Positions 14,518-22,212 of a stretch of DNA of 41,554 nucleotides are shown here, one piece after another (within the stretch, counting starts at the first letter, position 1; each line of letters begins with the position of its first letter). Below the pieces are notes generated by a model. That model was not told where the DNA came from. It saw only the letters and a program-made list of their open reading frames with translations, and ran no database searches. A program made the position numbers and the translations under genes. The DNA is taken from positions 1 through 41,554 of the forward strand of contig NZ_JAAAHS010000021.1 of assembly GCF_009908195.1 (NCBI RefSeq), written 5' to 3'. Source of the DNA: Streptomyces boluensis (GTDB lineage Bacteria; Actinomycetota; Actinomycetes; Streptomycetales; Streptomycetaceae).

Positions 14518-15726
14518 TTACTCGACGACCTTGAGCAGCTTGTTGGGCGTGCCCTCGCTCGGGTTCGAGATCTTGTCCGGCGTGGCACCCTCGGTCAGGG
14601 CCGTGGAGACCTGCTCCGGGGTGGCGTCCGCGTGGCCACCCAGGTAGACGGCGGCGGCACCCACGACGTGCGGGGTGGCCATCGACGTACCCGAGATGGT
14701 GTTCGTGGCCTCGTCATCGGTGTTCCAGGAGGACGTGATGTCCGAGCCCGGAGCGTAGATGTCCACGATCTCGCCGAAGTTGGAGAAGTCCGACTGCTCG
14801 TCCGTGTTGGTGGAGGAGGCGACCGTGATGGCCTCCTTCACGCGGGCCGGGGAGCCCTGGCTGGCGTCCGAGGACTCGTTGCCCGCAGCGACACCGTAGG
14901 TGACGCCCGACGCAATGGACTTGCGGACGGCCTCGTCGAGGGCCTCGTCGGCGCCGCCGCCGAGGCTCATGTTGGCGACGGACGGGCCCTCGTGGTTCTC
15001 GGTGACCCAGTCGATGCCCGCGACGACGCCCTCGGTGGTGCCCGAGCCGTTGTCGTCCAGGACGCGGACGGCGACGATCTTCGCCTTCTTGGCGACACCG
15101 TGGGCGGCGCCCGCGATGGTGCCGGCGACGTGGGTGCCGTGGCCGTTGCCGTCGTCGGCGCTGTCGTCGTTGTCGACGGCGTCGAAGCCGTGCGTGGCGC
15201 GACCCTCGAAGTCCTTGTGGCTGATGCGGACACCGGTGTCGATGACGTACGCGGTGACGCCCTCGCCGGCGGCGTCGGGGTACGTGTACTTCTTGTCGCC
15301 CTCGGTGTCGGCCTGGTCGATACGGTCCAGACCCCAGGACGGCGGGTCGTCCTGCGTGGCGTCGATCGTGAACTTCTTGTTCTGCACGACCTTGGACACG
15401 GACGGGTCGGCGGCCAGGCGCTTGGCCTCGGTCTCCGAAAGGCCGGAGGCGGAGAAGCCGTTGACGGCCGAGGAGTAGTTGCGCTTCAGGGAGCCGCCGT
15501 ACTCCTTGGCGAGGTCCGTCTTGCTGCTCTTGTTCGCCTTTTCGTCGAGCATGACGATGTAGGAGCCGGAGACGGCGCCCTTGGCGTTGGCACCGTAGAT
15601 CTTGCCCTCGGCCACCGGCGCAGCACCCGCGAAGGAGCTGGCGAAGACGGTGACGCCTACTGCGGTCGCAGCGGTGGCTATCGCCGCGGTGAGCTTGAGA
15701 GAGCGAGCACGCTTGTGAGTTGCCAT
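14518..15726 (-). CDS. Secreted subtilisin-like serine protease (S8, proteinase K type) with I9 propeptide
   Basis: This 402-residue protein is exported and self-processed. A basic N-region and hydrophobic core end in a likely cleavage after SSFAGA (about residue 35). An inhibitor I9 propeptide follows to about residue 122. The catalytic triad is Asp163 (VIDTGV), His196 (GHGTHVAG) and Ser348 (GTSMATPHV), with the oxyanion Asn283 in AAGNES, so the enzyme should be active. There is no extra C-terminal domain. GAGGAGA lies about ten bases before the ATG. It is flanked by its own promoter and terminator. Confidence 0.93.
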   Translation of the reverse strand: MATHKRARSLKLTAAIATAATAVGVTVFASSFAGAAPVAEGKIYGANAKGAVSGSYIVMLDEKANKSSKTDLAKEYGGSLKRNYSSAVNGFSASGLSETEAKRLAADPSVSKVVQNKKFTIDATQDDPPSWGLDRIDQADTEGDKKYTYPDAAGEGVTAYVIDTGVRISHKDFEGRATHGFDAVDNDDSADDGNGHGTHVAGTIAGAAHGVAKKAKIVAVRVLDDNGSGTTEGVVAGIDWVTENHEGPSVANMSLGGGADEALDEAVRKSIASGVTYGVAAGNESSDASQGSPARVKEAITVASSTNTDEQSDFSNFGEIVDIYAPGSDITSSWNTDDEATNTISGTSMATPHVVGAAAVYLGGHADATPEQVSTALTEGATPDKISNPSEGTPNKLLKVVE

Positions 15727-15849
15727 GAAGAGGGGTCTCCTCGTGGTGGGGGGTTGTGGGGGGTAAGCGTTACTGCGTCAACCCCCGTAGACCCGGAAGA
15801 TCTCCGGGGGTTGGGACGAAACCCTGTCGGATTGACGCGCGCAGATCAA

Positions 15850-15877
15850 TACCTACATACACCTGTGACTTGTTCAA
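15850..15877 (-). promoter_or_regulatory. Candidate subtilase promoter with overlapping palindrome
   Basis: On the minus strand TTGAAC (15872-15877) and TAGGTA (15850-15855) are separated by 16 bases, close to the vegetative consensus. The -35 lies within the 13-bp palindrome CTTGTT-C-AACAAG (15869-15881), a possible operator. The untranslated leader of about 115 bases also contains a 9-bp inverted repeat, CAACCCCCG at 15779 paired with CGGGGGTTG at 15805. Confidence 0.5.
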
Positions 15878-15899
15878 CAAGGTTCTGTAATAACAAATG

Positions 15900-15928
15900 G
15901 GACGCTCTGCGCATAACGCAGAGCGTCC
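15900..15928 (-). terminator. Perfect 12-bp stem terminator between phosphatidyltransferase and subtilase genes
   Basis: GGACGCTCTGCG and CGCAGAGCGTCC pair perfectly around CATAA. On the minus strand the stem is followed by a T-rich tail (ATTTGTTATT), so it most likely ends the phosphatidyltransferase message about 200 bases after its stop. It also insulates the subtilase promoter. Confidence 0.8.
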
Positions 15929-16088
15929 TTGTTACGAACGGCTGAAAGTTCACTTCCGCAGACCGAGATGGTCGAGAGAAACGACCGCCGAATCAGGACA
16001 GAAGCCCTGACACCGGGTCAACTCACCGTGCGGCACGGCCACCTCGAACGCCGCGCATCCGACCCGGCCAACTCGAGTCGCGCGGCCC

Positions 16089-16144
16089 GGATCGAGCGGT
16101 GCGAACCAAGCGGTGCGAATCGGGCGGTGCGGATCAAGCGGCAG
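16089..16144. repeat. 14-bp tandem repeat, about four copies, reaching the phosphatidyltransferase stop
   Basis: Units GGATCGAGCGGTGC (16089), GAACCAAGCGGTGC (16103) and GAATCGGGCGGTGC (16117) are followed by a partial unit at 16131 that contains the stop codon of the minus-strand gene. The repeat may therefore have grown out of the gene's 3' end. Confidence 0.75.
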
Positions 16145-17132
16145 CGGCCAGCTTGCGCTGCTCGAAGCTGTCGATCGTCCGCGAGAAATCCCGCGTCGAA
16201 AGCAACAGTTTGTAGATGATGGCGAGTTCGAAGACGAGCAGCAGGGCGCCCCCGACGATGGTCGCCGGAATCACCACGTCGAAGATCGGGCCGATGATGA
16301 AAACGGCCATCTGGAACTCGATACCGCTCACCAGGTGCGTACGGATGCGCTTCCGCAGGAGGTACGACCGGCAGCGCAGGTACCACGAGAAGCGGCGCCT
16401 GAACTCCTGGTGGAGGTCGATGACTTGGGCCTTGCGGGCGGACGGGACCGTCTCCTCCGCCTCATCCGCCTCCCCGTCGCCCTGCACGAGCGAACCCTGC
16501 GCGAGGGAGCCCCGCGCCGCCTGCAGGTCCTGCTCGATGTCCGCCTCGGGGTTGTCCCTCAGCAGATCCTCCATGAACGCGAGCTCCGCCTCGTTCTCGG
16601 CTCGACGCGCCTCGCGCATACGCGACTTGATCTGCTTGCGCATGGAGTGGCGGATCTTGAAGATCTCCAGGGAGTTGATGTACCGCAGCGTGTCGAGACC
16701 GACCACCGCCAGGGCCAGCCAGATGTAGACGGTCTCGCCGGTGCGCTGGTACTGGCCCGCCATCAGGGCGACCGCGCAGACCATGACTCTGATCCGGTCG
16801 AAGACGAAGTCGAGCCAGGCGCCGAAGACCGAACCCGTACCGGTGAGTCGGGCGACCTTGCCGTCCATGCAGTCGCAGATGAAGCTCAGGTGGTAGAGAA
16901 CCGCGCCCGCGATCAGCCAGCGCCAGTCACCGAGGGCGAAGCACGCGGCGGAGCCGAGGCCGAGCAGGAACGCGGCCCAGGTGATCTGGTTCGGGGTGAT
17001 GCGGGTGCGCAGCGCTGTCTGCCGCACCAGCGGGGTCGCGACCGGGTCGACAAGGAGCACGGTCCACCAGGCGTCGCGCTTCTTCTCGGTGATGCGGCGT
17101 ACCTCGGAGAGAGGCGGTATGTCTCGGCGCAT
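16134..17132 (-). CDS. CDP-alcohol phosphatidyltransferase family enzyme
   Basis: This 332-residue membrane enzyme transfers a phosphatidyl or similar group from a CDP-activated lipid or alcohol. The complete CDP-AP signature is present with exact spacing: D87-x2-D90-G91-x2-A94-R95-x8-G104-x3-D108-x3-D112. Unlike minimal members of about 200 residues, it has a charged, coiled-coil-prone insert (about residues 165-245, rich in Arg and Glu) between the catalytic half and the last membrane segments. A ribosome site (CCAGGAAG) precedes the ATG. No neighbour indicates the acceptor, so inositol-phosphate, glycerol-phosphate or an unusual head group are all possible. Confidence 0.87.
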   Translation of the reverse strand: MRRDIPPLSEVRRITEKKRDAWWTVLLVDPVATPLVRQTALRTRITPNQITWAAFLLGLGSAACFALGDWRWLIAGAVLYHLSFICDCMDGKVARLTGTGSVFGAWLDFVFDRIRVMVCAVALMAGQYQRTGETVYIWLALAVVGLDTLRYINSLEIFKIRHSMRKQIKSRMREARRAENEAELAFMEDLLRDNPEADIEQDLQAARGSLAQGSLVQGDGEADEAEETVPSARKAQVIDLHQEFRRRFSWYLRCRSYLLRKRIRTHLVSGIEFQMAVFIIGPIFDVVIPATIVGGALLLVFELAIIYKLLLSTRDFSRTIDSFEQRKLAAAA

Positions 17133-17270
17133 GTCAACTTCCTGGCGTTCGAATGGAGTTCACTTCAAGCTAGGAAGGTTGTTGACCAAGGAACAAGATG
17201 CGCCGCGTACAACCTTTACCGAGGGGTAAGGGTCGTAGGTTCAAGACGAGTCAATGGCCTAGAAAGGCCA

Positions 17271-17306
17271 GAGGGCTGTTACCTGAGCGTTATAGTCCCA
17301 GCCCTC
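17271..17306 (-). terminator. Weak hairpin pair after the OleD-like glycosyltransferase gene
   Basis: GAGGGCTG (17271-17278) and CAGCCCTC (17299-17306) can pair, and a second small stem TGGCCT-AGAA-AGGCCA follows at about 17255-17270 on the minus-strand path. They lie 70-120 bases beyond the glycosyltransferase stop. The loop of the first stem is long (20 bases) and there is no T-run, so the termination role is uncertain. Confidence 0.35.
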
Positions 17307-17373
17307 GGCCCTTCCAGCACCCGCGCCACCCGCCGCACGCGCCCCTCGTACGCGGACCGACGCACCCGTCGAC

Positions 17374-18576
17374 TCACCGCCTCGGCAACTCCGCCTCGAT
17401 CAGGTCGGCGGCGCGCGGAGTGCCGCCCTCGGTGGCCATCTGCTCCTGGATGACCCGCAGTCGCCGCGCCACTTCGGGGTCCGCGACGAGTTCGAGCACA
17501 GCGCCGCGCAGCGCCTCGGCGGTGACCTCCTCGGTCGGGAACTGCCGCGCGACACCGAGCGCCGCCAGCATGTCCGCGTTGCCGAACTGGTCGACGGCCT
17601 GCGGCACGGCGACCATCGGAGTCGCGGTGGCGAGGCCCTCCTGGCTGCCGCCCGCACCGGCGTGTGTGATGAACACGTCGGCCTCCTTCAGGATGGCCAA
17701 CTGCGGGACCCAGCGGCGCACTTCGACGTTGGACGGGATCTCGCCGAGCTCACCCTCGTCGACGTGCTTGCCGATCTGCAGCACGAGGTGCCAGCCCGGA
17801 AGGTCACCGAACGCCTTGACGCACTCCCGGTAGAACGCCGGCCGCTTGGTGAAGGACGAGCCGAGCGAGGCCAGCGCGACCTTCTCCGCCCCGGCCGGCC
17901 GCTGCCAGTCGCCCTGCGCGGAACGGTCGCCCTGGCAGGCGCCGACGAATGTGTGCACGTTCTCGTCGACGCGGTCGGCGTTCGGCTGCAGGGCCTTGGG
18001 GATCAGTACGAGCGAGCACGGCGGGCGGCCCACGAACGGGTCGGGCGCCTGATCGACACCGTTCTCCCGGAGCCACGCCTCGAAGCGCGCGAAGTACGCC
18101 TGCCCGCGCTCGGTCTCCTTGAGGTCGCGGTAGAGCGGCTCACCCACCTCCTCCTCGTACCCCTCCCAGGCGACCAGGTTCGGCGAGAGCGAGATCTCGG
18201 GGACTCCCCACCGGCGGGCGAGAACCCGGGCCGGGTAGGACGTGATGTCGTGCAGGACGAGATCGGGTTCGTCACCCTCGTAGGCCTTGGCGAGCTGCGG
18301 CAGCGCGTTGATCGCGTCGTTGAGGAACGGCTCGATGTTGTCGATGAGCGTGGTGCCCCAGGCCTCCGGATCGTCGTCCGGGGAGGGCAGGGTCGTCGTG
18401 TAGAGAACGGGTTCCGCACCGGCCTCGGCCACCTTCTCCTCGAAGAGGTGCGGGATGGCGTACGTGACCCGGTGCCCACGGGCGACGAGCTCGCGGATCA
18501 CTTCGAGGCTCGGGTTCACGTGCCCGTGGGCGGCGATGGAGAACATGGCGATATGGGCACGCTTACGAGAAGTCAT
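17374..18576 (-). CDS. Macrolide glycosyltransferase (MGT family, OleD-like)
   Basis: This 400-residue GT1 enzyme closely resembles the Streptomyces antibioticus OleD/OleI macrolide glucosyltransferases from memory of their sequences: the N-terminal [20 protein letters not shown], the middle [20 protein letters not shown], and the donor-site signature [17 protein letters not shown]. It should transfer glucose from UDP-glucose to the desosamine 2'-hydroxyl of macrolides, inactivating them, and such enzymes often accept flavonoids and other phenols. The catalytic His of AAHGH is present. I chose ATG 18576 because a leaderless promoter with an embedded operator ends six bases before it. It stands alone; no macrolide pathway genes are in the window, so a resistance or xenobiotic role is more likely than self-protection by a producer. 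Confidence 0.92.
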   Translation of the reverse strand: MTSRKRAHIAMFSIAAHGHVNPSLEVIRELVARGHRVTYAIPHLFEEKVAEAGAEPVLYTTTLPSPDDDPEAWGTTLIDNIEPFLNDAINALPQLAKAYEGDEPDLVLHDITSYPARVLARRWGVPEISLSPNLVAWEGYEEEVGEPLYRDLKETERGQAYFARFEAWLRENGVDQAPDPFVGRPPCSLVLIPKALQPNADRVDENVHTFVGACQGDRSAQGDWQRPAGAEKVALASLGSSFTKRPAFYRECVKAFGDLPGWHLVLQIGKHVDEGELGEIPSNVEVRRWVPQLAILKEADVFITHAGAGGSQEGLATATPMVAVPQAVDQFGNADMLAALGVARQFPTEEVTAEALRGAVLELVADPEVARRLRVIQEQMATEGGTPRAADLIEAELPRR

Positions 18577-18582
18577 GCCGCA

Positions 18583-18612
18583 ACCGTATGCGAGACGATA
18601 CGTCTCGTGCAA
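18583..18612 (-). promoter_or_regulatory. Leaderless promoter of the macrolide glycosyltransferase
   Basis: On the minus strand TTGCAC (18607-18612) and TACGGT (18583-18588) are 18 bases apart, and six bases separate the -10 from ATG 18576. The spacer is almost entirely occupied by a palindromic operator, so binding there would exclude RNA polymerase. Confidence 0.7.
18591..18607. promoter_or_regulatory. Primary TetR-style operator inside the glycosyltransferase promoter
   Basis: CGAGACG-ATA-CGTCTCG is a perfect palindrome with 7-bp arms lying between the -35 and -10 elements. Its size and GAGACG half-site are typical of TetR-family repressor sites. The repressor gene is not adjacent. Confidence 0.65.
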
Positions 18613-18619
18613 GCAAATT

Positions 18620-18634
18620 AAGACGCACCGTCTC
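18620..18634. promoter_or_regulatory. Second copy of the operator upstream of the -35
   Basis: AAGACG-CAC-CGTCTC differs from the primary core GAGACG-N3-CGTCTC by one arm base. The centres are 28 bp apart, close to three helical turns, which would place two bound dimers on a similar face of the DNA. Confidence 0.5.
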
Positions 18635-18650
18635 GCCTACGGCACTGGGC

Positions 18651-18741
18651 GGATCCGAGGTGGATCCGACGTGGATCCAAGGCGGGATCCGAGGCGGATC
18701 CGAGGCGGGGTCTGAAGCGGATCCGAGGTGGGATCCGCCAC
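18651..18741. repeat. 11-12 bp tandem repeat of GGATCCGAGGC, eight units
   Basis: GGATCC starts at 18651, 18662, 18673, 18685, 18696, 18719 and 18731, with a degenerate unit (GGGTCTGA) filling the one double gap. The array lies between the sugar-binding protein stop and the glycosyltransferase promoter. It encodes nothing recognisable. Confidence 0.8.
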
Positions 18742-18758
18742 CGCCCACCGTCGACCGC

Positions 18759-20150
18759 CTATCTCTGATAGCGAGCCAGCACCAGATTCCCGTCCTCGAC
18801 CAGCCGTTTCCTCAGCTCGGCCGCGTCGATGGCCCCGCTGTAGTACTCCTGCAGCGCCGGGGTCGCCACCTTGTCCTTCCACTCCGGATACCCGCGTACC
18901 GACTGCGCGGGCGCCGATCTCAGGTGCGCCGCGAGCGCCGTACCGGTCGCCCAGTCGTTCTTGTCCGTATGCAGCGCCGGGTCCTTCAGCGCCTCGGTGC
19001 CGGTCGGCAGCATCCAGTCGCCCTGAGCGAGGCGCACCGTGTTCTCGGGCTGCAACAGGAAGTCGATGAATTCCATCGCTTCCTTCTTGTGCGGGCTGTC
19101 CTCGGCGATGGAGAGCGTCTGCGGGCTGACCCCCTGGGTGAGCCCCTCGGCCCCGGCGGGCGCGGGCAGCACCTGCCAGTCGAAACCGTCGGGCGCCTGC
19201 TGGACGATCTGCTGGCGGTACGAGAAACCCAGCGGCACCATCGCGTACTTACCGCCGAAGAATCCCGGCAGCGTGTCCGAACCGCCCATGCCGAGTGTCG
19301 AACTCGACGCGCTCCTGTCCGAGTTGACCTGCGCGCGTACGGTGCCGGGCACCACCTGGTCGGCCGCGTCGAAGCGGATCTTCACCTTCCCGTCCGCGCC
19401 GCGGTGGAAGACCTGGCCGCCCGTCGACAGGGAGAGGTTGAGCGTGGCCGACACCGGCTCCTTGAGCGGCCAGGCCACACCGTACTTGCCGTCGCCGCTC
19501 AGCTCCTTGGTGATCTTCCGGAACTCCGGCCAGGTCCACGGCTTCTCGGCCGTCGGAATCCGTACGCCCGACTTCTTCAGCCACTTCGCGTTGGCGATCA
19601 GCACGCGCGGCTCCTGCAGGAACGGCACTCCGTAGACCCCCTTGTCGAAGGTCGCCGTATCCCAACTGCGCTGCGGAATATCGGACTTCATACGCTCCGG
19701 CAGCAGCTTCCGGAGATCCGCGAGATAGCCGCCGTACGCGAAGTCCGCGAGGTCGTCCGAGGCGTCATGGATGATGTCCGGCGCCTCACCGCCCTCGAAG
19801 GACGTGAGCAGTTGGTCGTGCACGCTGTCCCAACTGCCCTGGACGTACTTGACCTGGACATCGGGGTGGGCGGCGTTCCACTCCTTCACCAGTTCCTTGT
19901 TGGCGTCGACCGACTCCTTCTGCCAGGCCAGGGACTGGAACTGCAGAGTGATCCGGCCGTCCGTGTCCTCGGAGCCGCCGGAGCAGCCCGTGAGGAGCAG
20001 CCCGAGCGCCGTCGCCGCCGCGGCAAGCAGCCGTGCCCGGGGGCGTGTTCGGGTTCGCGTTCCGATTCGCGTTCCGGTTCGCGTTCCGGTTCGCGTTCCG
20101 GTTCGCGTTCCGATTCGCGTTCCGGTTCGCGTTCGCAGCCGTGCGCCCAT
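18759..20150 (-). CDS. Sugar ABC transporter substrate-binding lipoprotein with repeat-expanded signal peptide
   Basis: This 463-residue family-1 solute-binding lipoprotein should bind an oligosaccharide outside the cell. The signal peptide is remarkable: residues 4-40 form an Arg/Thr run built on GTRT units encoded by a 12-bp minisatellite, before a normal hydrophobic core and lipobox LLTGC (Cys56). The mature domain shows ITLQFQSLAWQKESVDANKE, APDIIHDASDDLADFA and the late DSPHKKEAMEFIDFLL helix. The ATG at 20150 overlaps the upstream permease stop as TGATG, and I see no alternative start closer to the hydrophobic core. It is the last gene of its operon, whereas binding proteins usually come first. 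No ATPase gene is present; Streptomyces sugar importers commonly share MsiK. Confidence 0.9.
   Translation of the reverse strand: MGARLRTRTGTRIGTRTGTRTGTRTGTRIGTRTRTRPRARLLAAAATALGLLLTGCSGGSEDTDGRITLQFQSLAWQKESVDANKELVKEWNAAHPDVQVKYVQGSWDSVHDQLLTSFEGGEAPDIIHDASDDLADFAYGGYLADLRKLLPERMKSDIPQRSWDTATFDKGVYGVPFLQEPRVLIANAKWLKKSGVRIPTAEKPWTWPEFRKITKELSGDGKYGVAWPLKEPVSATLNLSLSTGGQVFHRGADGKVKIRFDAADQVVPGTVRAQVNSDRSASSSTLGMGGSDTLPGFFGGKYAMVPLGFSYRQQIVQQAPDGFDWQVLPAPAGAEGLTQGVSPQTLSIAEDSPHKKEAMEFIDFLLQPENTVRLAQGDWMLPTGTEALKDPALHTDKNDWATGTALAAHLRSAPAQSVRGYPEWKDKVATPALQEYYSGAIDAAELRKRLVEDGNLVLARYQR
20047..20130. repeat. 12-bp minisatellite, seven units, inside the lipoprotein signal peptide
   Basis: Seven consecutive 12-bp units of the form GTTCCGGTTCGC (variants GTTCGGGTTCGC and GTTCCGATTCGC) run from 20047 to 20130. 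They are read on the minus strand as repeated Gly-Thr-Arg-Thr/Ile. Because the unit is a multiple of three, gain or loss keeps the frame and only lengthens or shortens the positively charged N-region. Confidence 0.9.
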
Positions 20151-20986
20151 CAGTGCTTCACCGCCCCGGCCAGCATGCCGCCCGTGATGCGCTTCTGGAT
20201 GAGCGCGAAGATGACGAGCGAGGGAATGGTCGCGAGGAACGCGGCCGCGGCCAGCGGCCCCAGGTCGGCCACGCCCTCGGTACCGATGAAGCGGTTCAGG
20301 ATGACCGGCAACGTCTGCTTCTCCGGGGTCTTGAGCAGGACGAGCGCGAAGAAGAACTCGTTCCATGCGGTGATGAAGGCGAACATCGCGGTCGCCACGA
20401 TGCCGGGCGCGAGCAGCGGCGCGGTCACCGAGACCAGCGTGCGTATCTTGCCCGCCCCGTCCACGGACGCGGCCTCCTCCAACTCCGGTGGTACGGCGCG
20501 CACATAGCCGACGAGCATCCACAGCGCGAACGGCAGCGCCCACACCACGTACACCATGATCAGACCCGGCAGGGAGTTGATCAGGTGGAGGTTCTTCAGG
20601 ATCAGGAAGAGCGGAATGATGATCAGGACGAACGGGAAGGCCTGGCTGATCACCACCCAGCCGGTGGCCGCCTTGGCGAGGCGGTTGCGGTGACGCGCCA
20701 TCACGAACGCCATCGGCGTCGCGATCACCACCGCGACCAGGGCCGCACTGACCGCCACGAGCAGCGAGTTGGTCATCGCCTGCAGCAGCGGCTGCTCCTC
20801 GAAGGCCTGCCGGAAGTTGTCGAGCGTGGGGTCCTTCGGGATCCAGGTGGGGTGGAGGCTGCCCAGCTCCTTGGTGGGCTTGAACGCCGTGGAGATCAGC
20901 CAGGCGAACGGGAAGGCCAGGAAGACGAGATACGCCGCCAGCGCCACGTACTGCGCGGCGCGCGCCGACTTTTTCGTACGCATCAT
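20150..20986 (-). CDS. Carbohydrate ABC transporter permease (MalG type)
   Basis: This 278-residue protein has about six membrane segments. The EAA loop reads LEEAASVDGAGKIRTLVSV followed by TAPLLAPGIVATAMFAF. The start KSARAAQYVALAAYLVFLAFPF is typical of MalG/ThuG-like subunits. Its ATG overlaps the upstream permease stop and has GGGAGG upstream. With its partner it forms the heterodimeric channel for the sugar caught by the lipoprotein encoded next. Confidence 0.92.
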   Translation of the reverse strand: MMRTKKSARAAQYVALAAYLVFLAFPFAWLISTAFKPTKELGSLHPTWIPKDPTLDNFRQAFEEQPLLQAMTNSLLVAVSAALVAVVIATPMAFVMARHRNRLAKAATGWVVISQAFPFVLIIIPLFLILKNLHLINSLPGLIMVYVVWALPFALWMLVGYVRAVPPELEEAASVDGAGKIRTLVSVTAPLLAPGIVATAMFAFITAWNEFFFALVLLKTPEKQTLPVILNRFIGTEGVADLGPLAAAAFLATIPSLVIFALIQKRITGGMLAGAVKH

Positions 20987-21906
20987 GCCTCGTCGCCTCC
21001 CTTCAGCCGGCCCACGAGGTAGACCGCGAGGATCACCGAGATCACCGCGACCATCACGCAGCCCATCGCCGCCGCGTAGCCGAACTGGCCGTAGCGGAAG
21101 GCCTCTTCATAGGCGAACAGCATCGGAAGGCGGGTACGGCCACCAGGTCCGCCCTGCGTGAGCACGTACACGAGGGCGAAGGAGTTGAAGTTCCAGATGA
21201 AGTTCAACGCCGTGATGGAGAGGGCGACCGGCTTGATCGCCGGCCAGGTGACGGTACGGAACCGGCGCCAGGCGCCCGCTCCGTCCATGGCGGCCGCCTC
21301 GTGCAGTTCGCGCGGGGTGTTCTGCAGCCCGGCGAGCAACGCGACCGTCGTCTGCGGCATTCCGGCCCAGACCCCGACGACGATCACGGCGAACAGCGCG
21401 GTGGTCGTGCCGGTCAGCCAGTCCCGGCCTTCGCCCAGGCCGAGGTTGGCGAGCGTTTCGTTGAGCACGCCCGCGTCGGGGTGGTAGACGAGCCGCCACA
21501 TGATGCCGACGACGACCTCGGGCATCGCCCACGGAATGATCGCGAGCGCCCGCGCCAGCCAGCGGAAGCGGAGGTTCTGGTTGAGGAGCAGGGCCAGACC
21601 GAGAGCCAGGAAGAACTGCGGCACGGTCACACCGACCGCCCACAGCAGGCCGATCCGGAACGAGTCCCAGAACAGCGTGTCGTGCAGCAGGTCCTGGAAG
21701 TTGAGGGCACCGACCCACTGCGTGGCCGACGTACGGCCCGACTGCGCGTCGGTGAAGGAGAGCGCGATGCCGTACAGCAACGGGCCGACGCTCAGCACCA
21801 AAATGGGGATCAGCGCGGGCAGCACCAGGAACCACGCACCGTGGTCCACGGATCTGCGTACGCGCTGTTGCTTCACAGACCGCTTCGTCGCGGTCGCCAA
21901 TGCCAC
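20983..21906 (-). CDS. Carbohydrate ABC transporter permease (MalF type)
   Basis: This 307-residue permease starts at GTG 21906, eight bases after AAAGGAG; the frame is open much further upstream but only as an overlap of the oppositely oriented kinase gene. Hydrophobic segments begin at WFLVLPALIPILVLSVGPLLYG, and the EAA loop is LHEAAAMDGAGAWRRFRTVTWP. PLLYGIALSFTD and NFNSFALVYVLTQGGP are common to MalF-type subunits. It is the first gene of the three-gene sugar operon. Confidence 0.92.
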   Translation of the reverse strand: MALATATKRSVKQQRVRRSVDHGAWFLVLPALIPILVLSVGPLLYGIALSFTDAQSGRTSATQWVGALNFQDLLHDTLFWDSFRIGLLWAVGVTVPQFFLALGLALLLNQNLRFRWLARALAIIPWAMPEVVVGIMWRLVYHPDAGVLNETLANLGLGEGRDWLTGTTTALFAVIVVGVWAGMPQTTVALLAGLQNTPRELHEAAAMDGAGAWRRFRTVTWPAIKPVALSITALNFIWNFNSFALVYVLTQGGPGGRTRLPMLFAYEEAFRYGQFGYAAAMGCVMVAVISVILAVYLVGRLKGGDEA

Positions 21907-21970
21907 GGGATCGGCTCCTTTGGGCGGTTGATCAGGGAATGGCCTGCCCGTCTCCCGCCACCGCCCTTCC

Positions 21971-21985
21971 GAGGAAGCGTTTCTC
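21971..21985. promoter_or_regulatory. LacI-like operator candidate in the sugar operon leader
   Basis: On the minus strand GAGAAACGCTTCCTC resembles the GAAACG/CGTTTC-type sites of LacI-family regulators, with two imperfect pairs. It lies 65 bases before the permease start and downstream of the proposed promoter. No LacI-family gene is in the window. Confidence 0.4.
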
Positions 21986-22014
21986 GCCGTGATCTGTCGC
22001 GGGCGGCCTCCGTC

Positions 22015-22043
22015 ATCGTGCTGACGGGCCGTGAGTACGTCAA
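22015..22043 (-). promoter_or_regulatory. Candidate sugar operon promoter
   Basis: On the minus strand TTGACG (22038-22043) and CACGAT (22015-22020) are 17 bases apart. Transcription from here would give a leader of about 100 bases containing the LacI-like site. Nothing else was recognised in the roughly 300-base gap between this operon and the divergent kinase gene. Confidence 0.45.
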
Positions 22044-22212
22044 GCGTCCGCGCACACCTTGTGGCCTGTGCGAATGCCCTTCGGTGAGCTGCGAAACTGG
22101 TCCTCGTACACAGTGATCGGCGATGCGCTCGGCGGGGTCGGTGACGGTAGGTGCGCCTCCGCTTGGTCGCGCGTCTCCCGCCGCCGTGCGCGGCACGCTC
22201 CAGGAGGCGGAC

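Noticed and set aside
18651..18741. The GGATCC repeat considered as a CRISPR array or transposon end
   Set aside because: Units are 11-12 bp with no unique spacers, no terminal inverted repeats and no transposase gene, so it is a simple tandem repeat.
20033..21022. A plus-strand frame beginning with Phe-Ala-Phe-Arg repeats over the sugar transporter genes
   Set aside because: The apparent repeat protein is the opposite-strand reading of the 12-bp minisatellite; the real genes are on the minus strand with clear permease and lipoprotein signatures.
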